A DNA stretch of 64,000 bases from a virus: IMG/VR virus record IMGVR_UViG_3300032298_000575, positions 1 through 64,000 of that record; one strand, 5' to 3'. Each line of letters opens with the position of its first letter. Positions within the stretch are counted from its first letter, which is position 1. The position numbers and the translations under genes are program-made. Below the pieces are notes generated by a model, which was given only the letters and a program-made list of their open reading frames with translations, was not told where the DNA came from and did no database searches. Shown here piece by piece: positions 39,920 through 48,743 of the stretch.

Positions 39920-40338
39920 TACTGGATCCTAATCCAAGTGTTGTTGGTCACTTTCTGCCACTCATAGTTTGTCGTTGCCGAATAAGAAGTCGGGTTGGTT
40001 CCGACCACAGACTGCCCCCCGAGGGTATAGGAAACCGTGGCGTTGACCGCGGTCTTCGGGAAGACACGAATAGTCTGGCCGACGACGCTCGTGCTGTTGG
40101 ACGGGAAAACGACTTCTAGTCCCGTGATGGCTGGATCGTGATTCAAGTAAATTGTCTCGTCCTGCCCTCCGGAATTGAAGGTGATTGTCCCGCCACCTGT
40201 CGGAGTAACGACACTGACCGTGGGGCGATTCTTCTTCGCTTCAGGTGCCGTGAGATAGGACGCAAAAGTATCCAGCAACGACTGCGGGTCGTTAGGATAC
40301 TTGGTTCCGTTGGGAAGTGTTCCTGGGATGAGAGCCAT
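39919..40338 (-). CDS. probable fibre/structural protein, beta-rich
   Basis: This 139-residue protein starts MALIPGTLPNGTKYPNDPQS, then Thr/Val/Gly-rich strands such as TVSVVTPTGGGTITFNSGGQ typical of fibre or decoration proteins. It overlaps the repeat protein by one base. Function inferred from position. Confidence 0.65.
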   Translation of the reverse strand: MALIPGTLPNGTKYPNDPQSLLDTFASYLTAPEAKKNRPTVSVVTPTGGGTITFNSGGQDETIYLNHDPAITGLEVVFPSNSTSVVGQTIRVFPKTAVNATVSYTLGGQSVVGTNPTSYSATTNYEWQKVTNNTWIRIQ

Positions 40339-40349
40339 TGTCTAATATA

Positions 40350-40724
40350 TTACTCTTCAAGGATACTGGCAATCTGTGCGTCCAGTGTCGGCTGCATTAG
40401 TTCACCCTTGCGGTTGAAGAAAAATAGGGCTGGTAGCCCTTCAACTCCGAAAAGTTTCACCAGATCTCCGGACCAGCTTTTGCCGTCGAAGATCTGGGGC
40501 CACTGGATGTCGTGCTCGGCGACAAACTTTTTGAACTCTTGTTCGTCGTCATCCAAACACACCCCGACGATCTCAAAGCCTTGGCCGCGATATTTCTCGT
40601 AGGCCCGCTTCAAGTTTGGCATCTCGGCGACACACGTCCCGCAGCGGGTGTCCCAGAAATCAAGAAGCACTGCCGAGTTTTCGGGGACTTCTACGTGTTG
40701 ACGCAGTGTGCTAATGATATTCAT
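40350..40724 (-). CDS. thioredoxin/TlpA-like protein
   Basis: This 124-residue protein has a redox CxxC in FWDTRCGTCVAEMP (C28 and C31) and the thioredoxin-fold tail, VEGLPALFFFNRKGELM with the cis-Pro (GLP). The helical insertion VCLDDDEQEFKKFVAEHDIQ recalls TlpA/ResA-like proteins. It could reduce or form disulphides in virion or host proteins. It lacks a signal peptide, so it is probably cytosolic. It overlaps the upstream glycine-rich gene by four bases, inside a run of tail-fibre genes, which is odd. Confidence 0.8.
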   Translation of the reverse strand: MNIISTLRQHVEVPENSAVLLDFWDTRCGTCVAEMPNLKRAYEKYRGQGFEIVGVCLDDDEQEFKKFVAEHDIQWPQIFDGKSWSGDLVKLFGVEGLPALFFFNRKGELMQPTLDAQIASILEE

Positions 40725-41467
40725 GCCACGATACCTCCTCTGACGGTTCCTGCCGTGATTACAGTTATTTTACTCGAACCTTGGTAGTAATTACCCGCAG
40801 CGCCACCCGCACCTCCACCGTAATAAGGGGACGCGCCAGCGTTACCATTCAATCCTGAACCACTACCCCCTGAAGCTCCAGGGCTACCGTTTGGATAAGT
40901 ATAACCAGTTGCGTAATTTGGAGTGCACGCTGCGTTATAGGCAGTAGACGACCGAATGGGTTGACATCGGCCGCAAGTCCCTCCCGTTGATGATATGTAT
41001 ATATCGTTGCCGTTGCATCTTGGGGTATATGACGCCAAATAAGTATAAGACGTTATACTAGTTCCATCTCCACCGTTACCACCCCCACCACCACCGATGA
41101 CGCCATTGTTTATGATGCGAACATTAGACTGAGCTTGCAGTGCTGTTCCCCCGTTGCCACCAGCACCGCCGTTACTCATAACACCACCGGATCCTCCAGC
41201 ACCCGCCGCCCCCAATATATTCCCATTGTTAATGAGGGTCACATAGTCGATATCCTTGATATTGACTAAGAATGCGGGTGACCCAGTCGAAGCAGAACCG
41301 ACAGTCACACCAGCATTAATGGTGACTTCAACTCGGGCTCTTTTTGAAGTTGACCACCCCAACGCTTGAAGGGATGTCGATAGATTATAGTTATTCGTGT
41401 TGGCGGGAATCACCAACTTTGCATTAAAGACCGAGGTGAGTCCTAGACTAATTGATCGACGAAGCAT
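40721..41467 (-). CDS. glycine-rich adhesin-like tail tip protein
   Basis: This 248-residue protein has an N-terminal domain of about 80 residues and then long runs of Gly-rich repeats (GAAGAGGSGGVMSNGGAGGN and later GGGGGGNGGDG). These match the Gly-rich blocks of phage receptor-binding adhesins that form polyglycine II. Three Cys lie in the region TCGRCQP/AACTPN. It probably contacts a host receptor or tips a fibre. Confidence 0.65.
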   Translation of the reverse strand: MLRRSISLGLTSVFNAKLVIPANTNNYNLSTSLQALGWSTSKRARVEVTINAGVTVGSASTGSPAFLVNIKDIDYVTLINNGNILGAAGAGGSGGVMSNGGAGGNGGTALQAQSNVRIINNGVIGGGGGGNGGDGTSITSYTYLASYTPRCNGNDIYISSTGGTCGRCQPIRSSTAYNAACTPNYATGYTYPNGSPGASGGSGSGLNGNAGASPYYGGGAGGAAGNYYQGSSKITVITAGTVRGGIVA

Positions 41468-41470
41468 GGA

Positions 41471-42664
41471 CTAGATGAGATCACCCGCGAGAACCCAGTT
41501 GTTCACCGAAACATAGAGTGCGGTTGCCGCAGACCATTGTTTGTAGAATCTTGTTAAATTGTCCGTTGTGCGCAGTGACGCTCCCCCACTGGCTGCAAAA
41601 GTAGTCTGGCCCGCTCCAATCTGGATGACCGTCACTTGTGTCCCTACAGGGAGTCCGATAGGCAGCGTCACAGTGTTTGCCACAGCCACATTCATTAGAA
41701 TCACTTTGTTGGCGTCGGATGCCGTGACGGTGTAGGAATTGGCTTGAGTGTTGAACTCAACGGGCGCTACTTTCACCGCGGTAACATTGGCGTCGACAAT
41801 TTTTATCGTGCTTACGGTTCCGTCGGCGATGGCACTGGCGGTTCCGGTTAGGTTCGCCGTAATCGTCCCAGCCGAAAAATTGCCGCTGGCGTCACGCGCT
41901 ACGATAGCGTTGGCTGTGTTGGCATTCGTTGCGGTGGTCGCGGAGTTAGAAACCTTTCCGGCCGTCGAGATCGTGGCCAGCTTCGTGTCAATAATACCCG
42001 CCGCCGAGTTGATGTTCGCGTTGACGATCGTGTCTGCTGTAATTACGGCCGGAATCGTAATGTTGGTCGAACCGTTGAACGAAGTTGCTGTCCCAGTCAC
42101 GTCTCCGCTGATTGCGATGGTGCGGGCGGTCTGAAGGGTGGTCGCCGTGCTGACGTTGCCTGAGACTCCGCCGGTGGCAGTAAGGACTCCAGTAACAGCA
42201 AGGGTTCCACTGACGGTAGCGTTTCCTGTGATTGTCGTAGCGCCCGCTGCCAAAGTGCTCGATGTCGCAATAGCTCCGCTAGTATTGAACCCCGCCGATC
42301 CACCGATTGTCCCGTCCGTAATGGACCCACCGCCAACTTTTCCAGCGGTAGTGATCTTGGCCAGTTTGCTGTCTTCAATTCCGGCAGCAGCAACGACCTT
42401 CTCTTTAGTGATCGCACCGTCTGGGATGAGGTTTTGTGTCTCCAACTGACGGATTAGCGAACCTCGACGGACGACTACAACGTCACCCAACTGAGGTGTG
42501 TCGCCGGAAGTCTTAGTGGCAAAAATCGCCGCCTCGACTTGGGAGACGGTAGTTTTGAGGGTGTCTCCGTTTTTATTGACGACAAGCTCATCGGAGGCCG
42601 AAAGCGACCCTGTAATAGAGTCTAAGGCGTTGATTTTTTTGTCTGAGGTGTAAGACGTGGCCAT
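41471..42664 (-). CDS. tail fibre protein
   Basis: This 397-residue protein has an N-terminal module (SYTSDKKINALDSITGSLSA) and then Thr/Ala/Gly-rich repeats like TSGAIATSSTLAAGATTITG, LAVTGVLTATGG and TTATNANTAN. These are typical of triple-stranded beta-helix fibre shafts. The C-terminus is a beta-rich head with AASGGASLRTTDNLTRF. Role in adsorption inferred. Confidence 0.75.
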   Translation of the reverse strand: MATSYTSDKKINALDSITGSLSASDELVVNKNGDTLKTTVSQVEAAIFATKTSGDTPQLGDVVVVRRGSLIRQLETQNLIPDGAITKEKVVAAAGIEDSKLAKITTAGKVGGGSITDGTIGGSAGFNTSGAIATSSTLAAGATTITGNATVSGTLAVTGVLTATGGVSGNVSTATTLQTARTIAISGDVTGTATSFNGSTNITIPAVITADTIVNANINSAAGIIDTKLATISTAGKVSNSATTATNANTANAIVARDASGNFSAGTITANLTGTASAIADGTVSTIKIVDANVTAVKVAPVEFNTQANSYTVTASDANKVILMNVAVANTVTLPIGLPVGTQVTVIQIGAGQTTFAASGGASLRTTDNLTRFYKQWSAATALYVSVNNWVLAGDLI

Positions 42665-42685
42665 TGTGCTTAAATTACGCTTTTA

Positions 42686-42847
42686 TTACTGGACGATCAA
42701 ACGATTCCCCTCATCGTCCAAAAGGAGTTCGTGGTCAGGGGAAGTCTGGATTTGCAGGGCATAGCCGTCGGTCGGGCTAGACCAAGAATTATGGTCAGCT
42801 TCAATGTCGTTATCCAAGGTTCTCAGGATTTTCGGGTCAGCACTCAT
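42686..42847 (-). CDS. 53-residue hypothetical protein in fibre module
   Basis: ATG 42847 (rc) opens MSADPKILRTLDNDIEADHN, with a mostly acidic rest ending LLLDDEGNRLIVQ. It overlaps the upstream large gene by four bases and ends with GTAATAAA. Tight coupling supports it as a real gene. Probably structural. Confidence 0.55.
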   Translation of the reverse strand: MSADPKILRTLDNDIEADHNSWSSPTDGYALQIQTSPDHELLLDDEGNRLIVQ

Positions 42848-45681
42848 AGGGATCCTCCGTTTACAGCTTCAACGACCTTCTGACCATGTAACATGAGTCG
42901 GCCAAGCCGGGCGTGTCCTGCCCACTCAACACGCAGCGTGAAGTCGTGGCCCAAGTAGGCGGGCACGTCGGTCGCCAAGTTGGCCGTCCTGGGCGGGGTC
43001 GGGAAGCGGACTTGGGGGGCGTAGCCGCGGGAATAGTTGAGAAGCTGCGGTGGGTCGGGATCGTAAGCCGAGACGGTGTTGGCTTGTTCCAACTGGGCTC
43101 CCCAGACGTAGGCTCCAGCAAACCCGTCACCCGCGTATGTCGCACCTCCCGCCGTAGTTGCCAAGCCAATCACGCACTCAGTCGACCCCGCACTATTAGT
43201 CATTGCGGTGATGGAGCAGCGATACCACCCGTTGACGAGAGCCTCAATCCTTGCGGTCGTTCCGGCGCTGGCACTGCTCGCTGTTCCAGTGACCCCACTC
43301 AAATGGAACCACGCCTCTCGGTTGGCACTGAAAGCCGCGCCCGTGCTATTCATCCGTAAATAGATACGGTCGCGCTCGTCGGATTTGGCGTAGATAGAAA
43401 ATGTGTAGGCAGCACCCGAGACCAAAGTCGGGCTGGTGTCAGTCGCCGTATGAACGCCGTTGGTTGTCGTGTCGACGAGTTTATCGGCGTCGATCAGTTC
43501 ACCGAGAGGGTTGGCCACTCGGTCGAATATAACCGCGGCGTTGGTCTTGGTCCAAACCGCATTGTCGATTGCCTCGGTGAAGAAAAGTAAATTCTTATCC
43601 TGAAGCAGGAACTCGGTAACGAAGTTGCGCTGAAACGTCTGCCATGTCGTGAAGTTCGGGTAGTCATCGGGGCGGTAAGCCAGCGATGAAGTGAAAATGT
43701 TGTCCGGCCCACCACCGATGTCATCGAACCACAAGTCGCAGCGCAGCAACTTCTTGAGGCTCATGTTGTCTCTAAAATCGTAAGCCCTGGTTACGATGCT
43801 CGAATTGATGACCCGCGAACCCTCCATCGGGGTGTCGTATTCGTCATTACGAGTGATCTCCCAGATCTCGTTGCGGCGTCCGGTCTCGTCGGAATGCAGG
43901 CAGATGGCAAAGCACTTGGGCTCACCGTCGAACGTGCCTTGAAGAAGTTTGTATATACGAAGGCCGGTCCAAACACCATCGAACACAGCAGCAGCTTTTC
44001 CACGTCCAGTGGAAACAGACTGGAAGTCGAGCACGGCGATACCGTCGTAGAGTGTCGGGATTGGCTCGGAGGCAAAGGTATCAGCCTGAGTTTGGTTGGC
44101 CGCACGGCGCGGGTATTGCTTGGGAAGACACGTCATTAAAAGACGGTTGTCGAAGTTGGCGAAGGTCACTCCGTCGAGCATCCACTGGGTATCCTGCTTG
44201 AGCACGGGATCAATCTCCGCACTCACCGGGGTCAGACCATAGTTGTCAGCCTCGGCCCTGGCGTTGCGGTAGGTGCGGATGCCGTTGCCTTCTCTGCTGC
44301 GGAAAAACAAATCGCCGTTGACCGGAATGACGCTGTCGCTGGTCGATCCAATATTGTCGAAAAGCACGCGCTGGAATCCTTGGGTATTCTTCCATTGATC
44401 GCGGGGGGCAGAGACTTGGAAGGTCACCGCACCGCGCTCGCAGAAAGCGATCAAGTCGCCTTGTCCGGTCGACGTGTCCTGCACCGGAAGAAAGACAAGC
44501 CCTGTAATCCGGCCGAGTTTGCCGGTCGGGGCAAAGCTGCCACCTTCGTTGAGGAATGTATTCTCGGTAAATCGAAGAAGGTCGCTGTCTTGCCCCGCAT
44601 TGAATCGGCTGACAAAGCCCCCGCTGCCCGCGCTGGTCACCGCGACAGGAATCGTAAAAGTGGTCGTAGTGGGGGCGGTCGCCACGGTATAGGTCGAGTT
44701 GATTGTCGGCGTGCTGCTATGGCCCTGGATCGTGATCTGGTCGCCAGCGACAAGTCCGTGGGCACTCGATGTGGTGATGACACTTGGGTTGGCCGCGCTC
44801 GAACTGGTGATCGCCACGTTGGTTGTGGAGCCGCCGAACACCAAGTCACCGGCAATGATCTCGGCTCCCTCGTTCACCGCGACGAAAAGCCGCCCTTGCC
44901 CGTAAGACATCTGTTTCCCGATCGGGATAACTTGCAATCCGTAGTAACTGGCCCGGCGGAGCACGTAGCCGTCATAGACCCGAGGCTCGTCTTTCCCCGT
45001 CTGGATAACGAGGAACTTTTCCGCTTGGGTCATGTAGACCGGAACGTCAGCGGAGATCTCATCGGTCGAGTTGAGCAAGTAGCATGAGGCGTTTTCAAAG
45101 TTCAGCGCGTAGATCTTGCCGTCGGCCACAACGATCATCTGGGCGGGGTTTCCCTCGCGGGGATCTTGGTAGACGATTGCCCCTTGGATCAGGATCGCTC
45201 CAATAATGTCGGAGACGCGATTCCGGCTGGTGTCTCCATCGATCAAGTCGTCCTGATAAGTAGAGTCGACATCCCGGCGTGCTGTGATCGTGCCTGTGAC
45301 TGATCCAGTCTCGGACGTTGGGAAAGTGTAGGAATTCGCATCGACGATCGTGATCCGATGAGTGCCATTGATCCCTGCCGGAGTAGCCCCTGCGATCGTG
45401 ACTTGGTCTTTGTTGTCGTAGCCGTGGGCCGTGGCCGAGACTGTCGCTTTACCACCAGCAATCGAAATCGTCACCGTCTGCACAGGACGCGGATTGCGCC
45501 AGTAGGTCGGCGGGATCTCACGAAACCCGGGACGGGTCTTCGGTCCGTTGCCGCCGCGGAAGGTGACGTTAGTGGCATACCAAGCGGCTTCGCTTGGTGT
45601 CTGGGGCGGCTCCTTCGAGCCGTCCATTCCCGCCGGAAGGCCGCGGAAGCCGTCGATAAGACGCTCCGTATCGGCGATCAC
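42844..45681 (-). CDS. tail nozzle/hub-like protein with inserted beta domains
   Basis: This 945-residue protein has the general character of podovirus tail tubular protein B/nozzle proteins. The N-terminus (DGFRGLPAGMDGSKEPPQTP) and middle (FRSREGNGIRTYRNARAEAD) are beta-propeller-like. Two Ig-like inserts are visible: AHGYDNKDQVTIAGATPAGI (about 85-105) and AHGLVAGDQITIQGHS (about 315-330). The C-terminal 250 residues contain a carbohydrate-binding-like module (AAYTFSIYAKSDERDRIYLR and GWYRCSITAMTNSA). The product probably forms the tail tip and binds the host surface. Confidence 0.75.
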   Translation of the reverse strand: MIADTERLIDGFRGLPAGMDGSKEPPQTPSEAAWYATNVTFRGGNGPKTRPGFREIPPTYWRNPRPVQTVTISIAGGKATVSATAHGYDNKDQVTIAGATPAGINGTHRITIVDANSYTFPTSETGSVTGTITARRDVDSTYQDDLIDGDTSRNRVSDIIGAILIQGAIVYQDPREGNPAQMIVVADGKIYALNFENASCYLLNSTDEISADVPVYMTQAEKFLVIQTGKDEPRVYDGYVLRRASYYGLQVIPIGKQMSYGQGRLFVAVNEGAEIIAGDLVFGGSTTNVAITSSSAANPSVITTSSAHGLVAGDQITIQGHSSTPTINSTYTVATAPTTTTFTIPVAVTSAGSGGFVSRFNAGQDSDLLRFTENTFLNEGGSFAPTGKLGRITGLVFLPVQDTSTGQGDLIAFCERGAVTFQVSAPRDQWKNTQGFQRVLFDNIGSTSDSVIPVNGDLFFRSREGNGIRTYRNARAEADNYGLTPVSAEIDPVLKQDTQWMLDGVTFANFDNRLLMTCLPKQYPRRAANQTQADTFASEPIPTLYDGIAVLDFQSVSTGRGKAAAVFDGVWTGLRIYKLLQGTFDGEPKCFAICLHSDETGRRNEIWEITRNDEYDTPMEGSRVINSSIVTRAYDFRDNMSLKKLLRCDLWFDDIGGGPDNIFTSSLAYRPDDYPNFTTWQTFQRNFVTEFLLQDKNLLFFTEAIDNAVWTKTNAAVIFDRVANPLGELIDADKLVDTTTNGVHTATDTSPTLVSGAAYTFSIYAKSDERDRIYLRMNSTGAAFSANREAWFHLSGVTGTASSASAGTTARIEALVNGWYRCSITAMTNSAGSTECVIGLATTAGGATYAGDGFAGAYVWGAQLEQANTVSAYDPDPPQLLNYSRGYAPQVRFPTPPRTANLATDVPAYLGHDFTLRVEWAGHARLGRLMLHGQKVVEAVNGGSL

Positions 45682-45685
45682 GGGA

Positions 45686-45910
45686 TTATTCCTCCGTCAT
45701 TCCGGCGCGGATGGCTTCGTCGAAGCCCATCTCTTCACCAGCGGCTTCGACTTCAGGAGCTTCCTCGGCAGCACCTTCAACGGGAAGACCGTCAACGGCG
45801 ACCAAGGTGAGTCCGTCAGCTTCAAGGCGCAGGGTAGCCAGCGCGTCAAAGGTGGAGCCTTCGGTCACGCCATCGGGCGGAACCATGCCTTCGGGAATAG
45901 GGAATTTCAT
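45686..45910 (-). CDS. small acidic protein after capsid gene
   Basis: This 74-residue protein starts MKFPIPEGMVPPDGVTEGST and then turns acidic with AEEAPEVEAAGEEMG. It lies between the capsid and nozzle genes. Could be a decoration or assembly protein; no family recognised. Confidence 0.6.
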   Translation of the reverse strand: MKFPIPEGMVPPDGVTEGSTFDALATLRLEADGLTLVAVDGLPVEGAAEEAPEVEAAGEEMGFDEAIRAGMTEE

Positions 45911-45961
45911 AATGATTGGTTTTCTTGCTCGACGTTACTTTAATGCAGCGCCTCTGGCACC

Positions 45962-45981
45962 CTGGGAGCCGAAACTCCCAG
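45962..45981 (-). terminator. hairpin after the major capsid gene
   Basis: CTGGGAG (45962-45968) and CTCCCAG (45975-45981) form a 7-bp stem with a six-base loop, 22 bases after the capsid stop. There is no clear T-run on the minus strand, so it may weaken or process transcription rather than end it. Confidence 0.35.
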
Positions 45982-46002
45982 AGTGATGTGAGGTGCTACC
46001 TC

Positions 46003-47178
46003 TTAGTAGCAAGCGACCAGATCGAGGGCACGCTGGCAGCGACGGTGGCGAACCACGAAGCCGAGGTCAGGGCGCTCAATTTTCGGGCCGTAGGCGAACA
46101 GCGCCCGGAAGAAGCCGATATTAGAATCGACGTTACAATCCCTCGAAGGGATGTTCCGGAAAACAAATTCTCCGGTCCAGCTATACTGGGGATTGTATTT
46201 CATCGGGCTGGCTGCTTTCGGCTTGGGCACAAGAACCTTCAACACGTCAGCGTGATAAATCACGGTGTCGGTGAATTGAGCGTTCTTATACGCATCCGAA
46301 ACTTCCCACTTGTCACCCTTCGACGTCGGGGTCGACGCGAACGGCTGACGGCGAACCCATGCACCGCCGACGAAGTCGTAGCGGGGCGGGAATTCAACCG
46401 TGAAGAAGCGGAAGCCGCGATACACGCCGGACAGACCGGGCGCTCCGAGCATCGGGGACTGGGTCTCCGATCCTTCGTAAGCGTAACGGAAGTCGTCACG
46501 GGTGTTGGCGTCCTGGCGCTTGAGGTCATGGAACGTGAAACGCTCGCCGACTGCCGCGTAGATGGGGGTCATCTCGTCGACACGGGCGAACGGATTGATG
46601 CCACCGCCTGCGTAGCCCAACTGTTCGTAAATCGCCTCGAGGATACCCCAGGTCAGTTTAGAAGTAGCGGGTGTGACAGGGAAGGTCGCACTACCGGACG
46701 GGAGGTTCGCCGCCGCGACCATTTTGGTGCCGCAAGCGTCGATATACTCGTCCTGATAAGCGTTGGTCCAAACCCATTTCGTGTTCTCAGAAAGAACGCG
46801 AACGATGTTTTTGACCTGATCTTCGACCTGCCAGGCGAACTGAAGGTCGTCCAGACAGATGTCGGGCGAGTTCAGCGCGGCCTTTTTGAGGCTGGTCTGG
46901 CGCAGGGTGATGCCGAAGTTGTCGATCGACTGACCGGCAGTTCCGCAAGTGCCACCCGCTTCGCCATCCGAGGACTCCCATGCGTTGAAAGAAACCGGGC
47001 TGGACGAGAGCGTGCGCTCATAGATCGGGTAACTATATTCCGTTCCTTGCCCGTCCATCCACTGCTCACGCGGCAGATACTTCAGGTAGAAATCGGAGTT
47101 GATGATGTTCTTCGAGACATTGTTCCGGATAAGGCCGGCATGTTCCACGAAGAGAGCTTCAATATTATTGCAAGGCAT
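46003..47178 (-). CDS. major capsid protein (candidate)
   Basis: This 391-residue protein sits directly after the scaffold-like gene, with a terminator and a TTGACA promoter between, as expected for a highly expressed capsid gene. It has strands and helices such as EYSYPIYERTLSSSPVSFNA and YRGFRFFTVEFPPRYDFVGG, and no enzyme motif. I do not see a family signature strong enough to be certain; the call rests on size, position and expression signals. Six or more Cys residues (for example CGTAGQ, DACGTK, SRDC) are unusual for a capsid. Confidence 0.7.
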   Translation of the reverse strand: MPCNNIEALFVEHAGLIRNNVSKNIINSDFYLKYLPREQWMDGQGTEYSYPIYERTLSSSPVSFNAWESSDGEAGGTCGTAGQSIDNFGITLRQTSLKKAALNSPDICLDDLQFAWQVEDQVKNIVRVLSENTKWVWTNAYQDEYIDACGTKMVAAANLPSGSATFPVTPATSKLTWGILEAIYEQLGYAGGGINPFARVDEMTPIYAAVGERFTFHDLKRQDANTRDDFRYAYEGSETQSPMLGAPGLSGVYRGFRFFTVEFPPRYDFVGGAWVRRQPFASTPTSKGDKWEVSDAYKNAQFTDTVIYHADVLKVLVPKPKAASPMKYNPQYSWTGEFVFRNIPSRDCNVDSNIGFFRALFAYGPKIERPDLGFVVRHRRCQRALDLVACY

Positions 47179-47365
47179 AATGCTTGTTTTTCTCCTAATT
47201 TGTGGGGTTATTACTTTGCCTTGATCGGGAGACGCACATGCGGTCCGAGGCTAGTAACAACACCACGATTTTGCTTTTCTCTTCCCGTCGCGGATCGGGC
47301 TTCCTCGCGAACCTAACTTTTCTGATTTCTACCGGATGATTGCCGCTACCCGTAAACGTGAGACT

Positions 47366-47393
47366 AAGTTACGCTCGGTTAAGGGGTTGTCAA
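47366..47393 (-). promoter_or_regulatory. candidate promoter for the capsid gene
   Basis: On the minus strand TTGACA (47393-47388) is a perfect -35 box and TAACTT (47371-47366) a poor -10, spaced by 16 bases. It lies just past the terminator of the scaffold gene, about 190 bases before the capsid start. The 299-base gap 47179-47477 holds only this, the terminator and a GTAATAAC motif (47207-47214). Confidence 0.35.
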
Positions 47394-47418
47394 ATTACGG
47401 GCTTATTATAAATGCAAA

Positions 47419-47444
47419 GGGAGGGGGACATTTTGCCCCCTCCC
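47419..47444 (-). terminator. rho-independent-type terminator after the scaffold gene
   Basis: GGGAGGGGG (47419-47427) and CCCCCTCCC (47436-47444) form a perfect 9-bp stem with an eight-base loop. In the direction of minus-strand transcription it is followed by TTTGCATTTATAAT. It lies 34 bases after the scaffold stop, separating it from the capsid gene. Confidence 0.75.
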
Positions 47445-47477
47445 TCGCGTCCGGTCACCGAAGTTTCCGGAGGGATT

Positions 47478-48740
47478 TTAAGATAACCCCGACTTGATCG
47501 CCGAGAAGAAGTCCTCGTGCTCGACCTTCTCCTCTTGGCCGCTGCCCACGATTGGGTCGGCTGCTCCCCCACCCGCACCAGGCTTCGCGCTCTGGTATTT
47601 CGAGAGGGTTTTGTTTAGCTCGGCCGTCTTGGCGAACAACTGCTGCACCAGACCATAGAGGAACGGCGAGGCTGCGGCCCGGAGAGCGACTTCGGCTCGT
47701 GCTTGGTCGTTGTCGGCCACCGTGTTCCAATCCAGCCCCGTGGCGAATTGCTCGATCTCCCCGATCTTCTGGTTCCACGCATCGTCGCCTTCACGGCGGC
47801 GGAAGAGCGGAGCTTTCTCGGAGACATCGCCCCAGATCTTCTCCAGGGCTCCCCGATACTGCTTGTTGCGCTGCTCGATGAACGCATTCTGCTGCTCGGT
47901 GTGGTGTTCTTGGATCTTTTCCAGGGCGAGCTTCGCATTGTGGCGCACCTTGTTGGCGATGCCCTCAACCTTCTGCCATTCTTCCGCCATCGCGTAGAAA
48001 CGCATCCGGTCGCGGTCGTTCATGCCGCTGGCCATGTCGACGAGTAGCTCGGTCTGCTTCTCCGGATCGGCTTCGGCAAACGCTACGCGAGCGTCGGCCT
48101 CACGGAACTCATACTTCTTGGCGAAGGATTCGAGTTGTCCGTTGATCCGTTCACGGGGCACCGCGACCGCATCTTTGAATTCCTTGGTCGCCTCGACCCG
48201 CGCAATTTGAAGCTCGCGCTCGTAGGCGTCGACCGTCTCGCGGAGAGCTTTGACCTCGTCGGGTGCGACATCGGTCGACTTCTTCTCCAGTTCGACCACC
48301 TTGGCTTCAAGTTCCTCGCGGCGACGGCGCTCCTCTTTGAGTGCCTTGCGCTGCTCGGCCCACTTCTTCGTGGCACCTTCGGTCATCGCCCCTTCGGGGG
48401 GTGCGTCGTCCGGCTCCGGCTTGGCCTCGGCTTTCTTCGGTCCGCCCAAGAGTTCAGCCAAAGCGTCGGCATCGGCCGTAGCCGGGGCTTCTGCTTTGGT
48501 CGGTTCCGCAACGGGTTCCGTCTTAGGTGCTTCGGTTTTGGTCTCGGGAGCCTTGGGGGCTTCCGCCTTGGGTGCCTCGGGCGTGGGAGCGCCGATCGAG
48601 TTGAAGGCTTCCGACAGCGAACGAGCCGCGTCGAAAGTCATAGTGCCACCGGCTTCGGAAAGTTCCGGAGTGACGGTGGGTTGTGTTTGGTTGTCCGACG
48701 CCGGGGCGGACGGGTTACTCGGCGTGTTTGCTTCTGCCAT
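47478..48740 (-). CDS. scaffolding-like protein
   Basis: This 420-residue protein looks like phage scaffolds. It has a disordered Pro/Glu/Ala/Lys-rich N-terminal part (APKAEAPKAPETKTEAPKTE about 55-74), a long coiled-coil stretch (KKWAEQRKALKEERRRREEL) and a charged helical C-terminal half. It lies just before the major capsid gene, as scaffolds do. Very high Glu/Lys/Ala content. Function inferred from composition and position. Confidence 0.75.
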   Translation of the reverse strand: MAEANTPSNPSAPASDNQTQPTVTPELSEAGGTMTFDAARSLSEAFNSIGAPTPEAPKAEAPKAPETKTEAPKTEPVAEPTKAEAPATADADALAELLGGPKKAEAKPEPDDAPPEGAMTEGATKKWAEQRKALKEERRRREELEAKVVELEKKSTDVAPDEVKALRETVDAYERELQIARVEATKEFKDAVAVPRERINGQLESFAKKYEFREADARVAFAEADPEKQTELLVDMASGMNDRDRMRFYAMAEEWQKVEGIANKVRHNAKLALEKIQEHHTEQQNAFIEQRNKQYRGALEKIWGDVSEKAPLFRRREGDDAWNQKIGEIEQFATGLDWNTVADNDQARAEVALRAAASPFLYGLVQQLFAKTAELNKTLSKYQSAKPGAGGGAADPIVGSGQEEKVEHEDFFSAIKSGLS

Positions 48741-48743
48741 AAA

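Noticed and set aside
45916-47316. 466-codon plus-strand frame opposite the capsid gene
   Set aside because: It is the antisense of a well-supported gene in GC-rich DNA, has no recognisable motif and overlaps almost completely. Long antisense frames are expected at this base composition.
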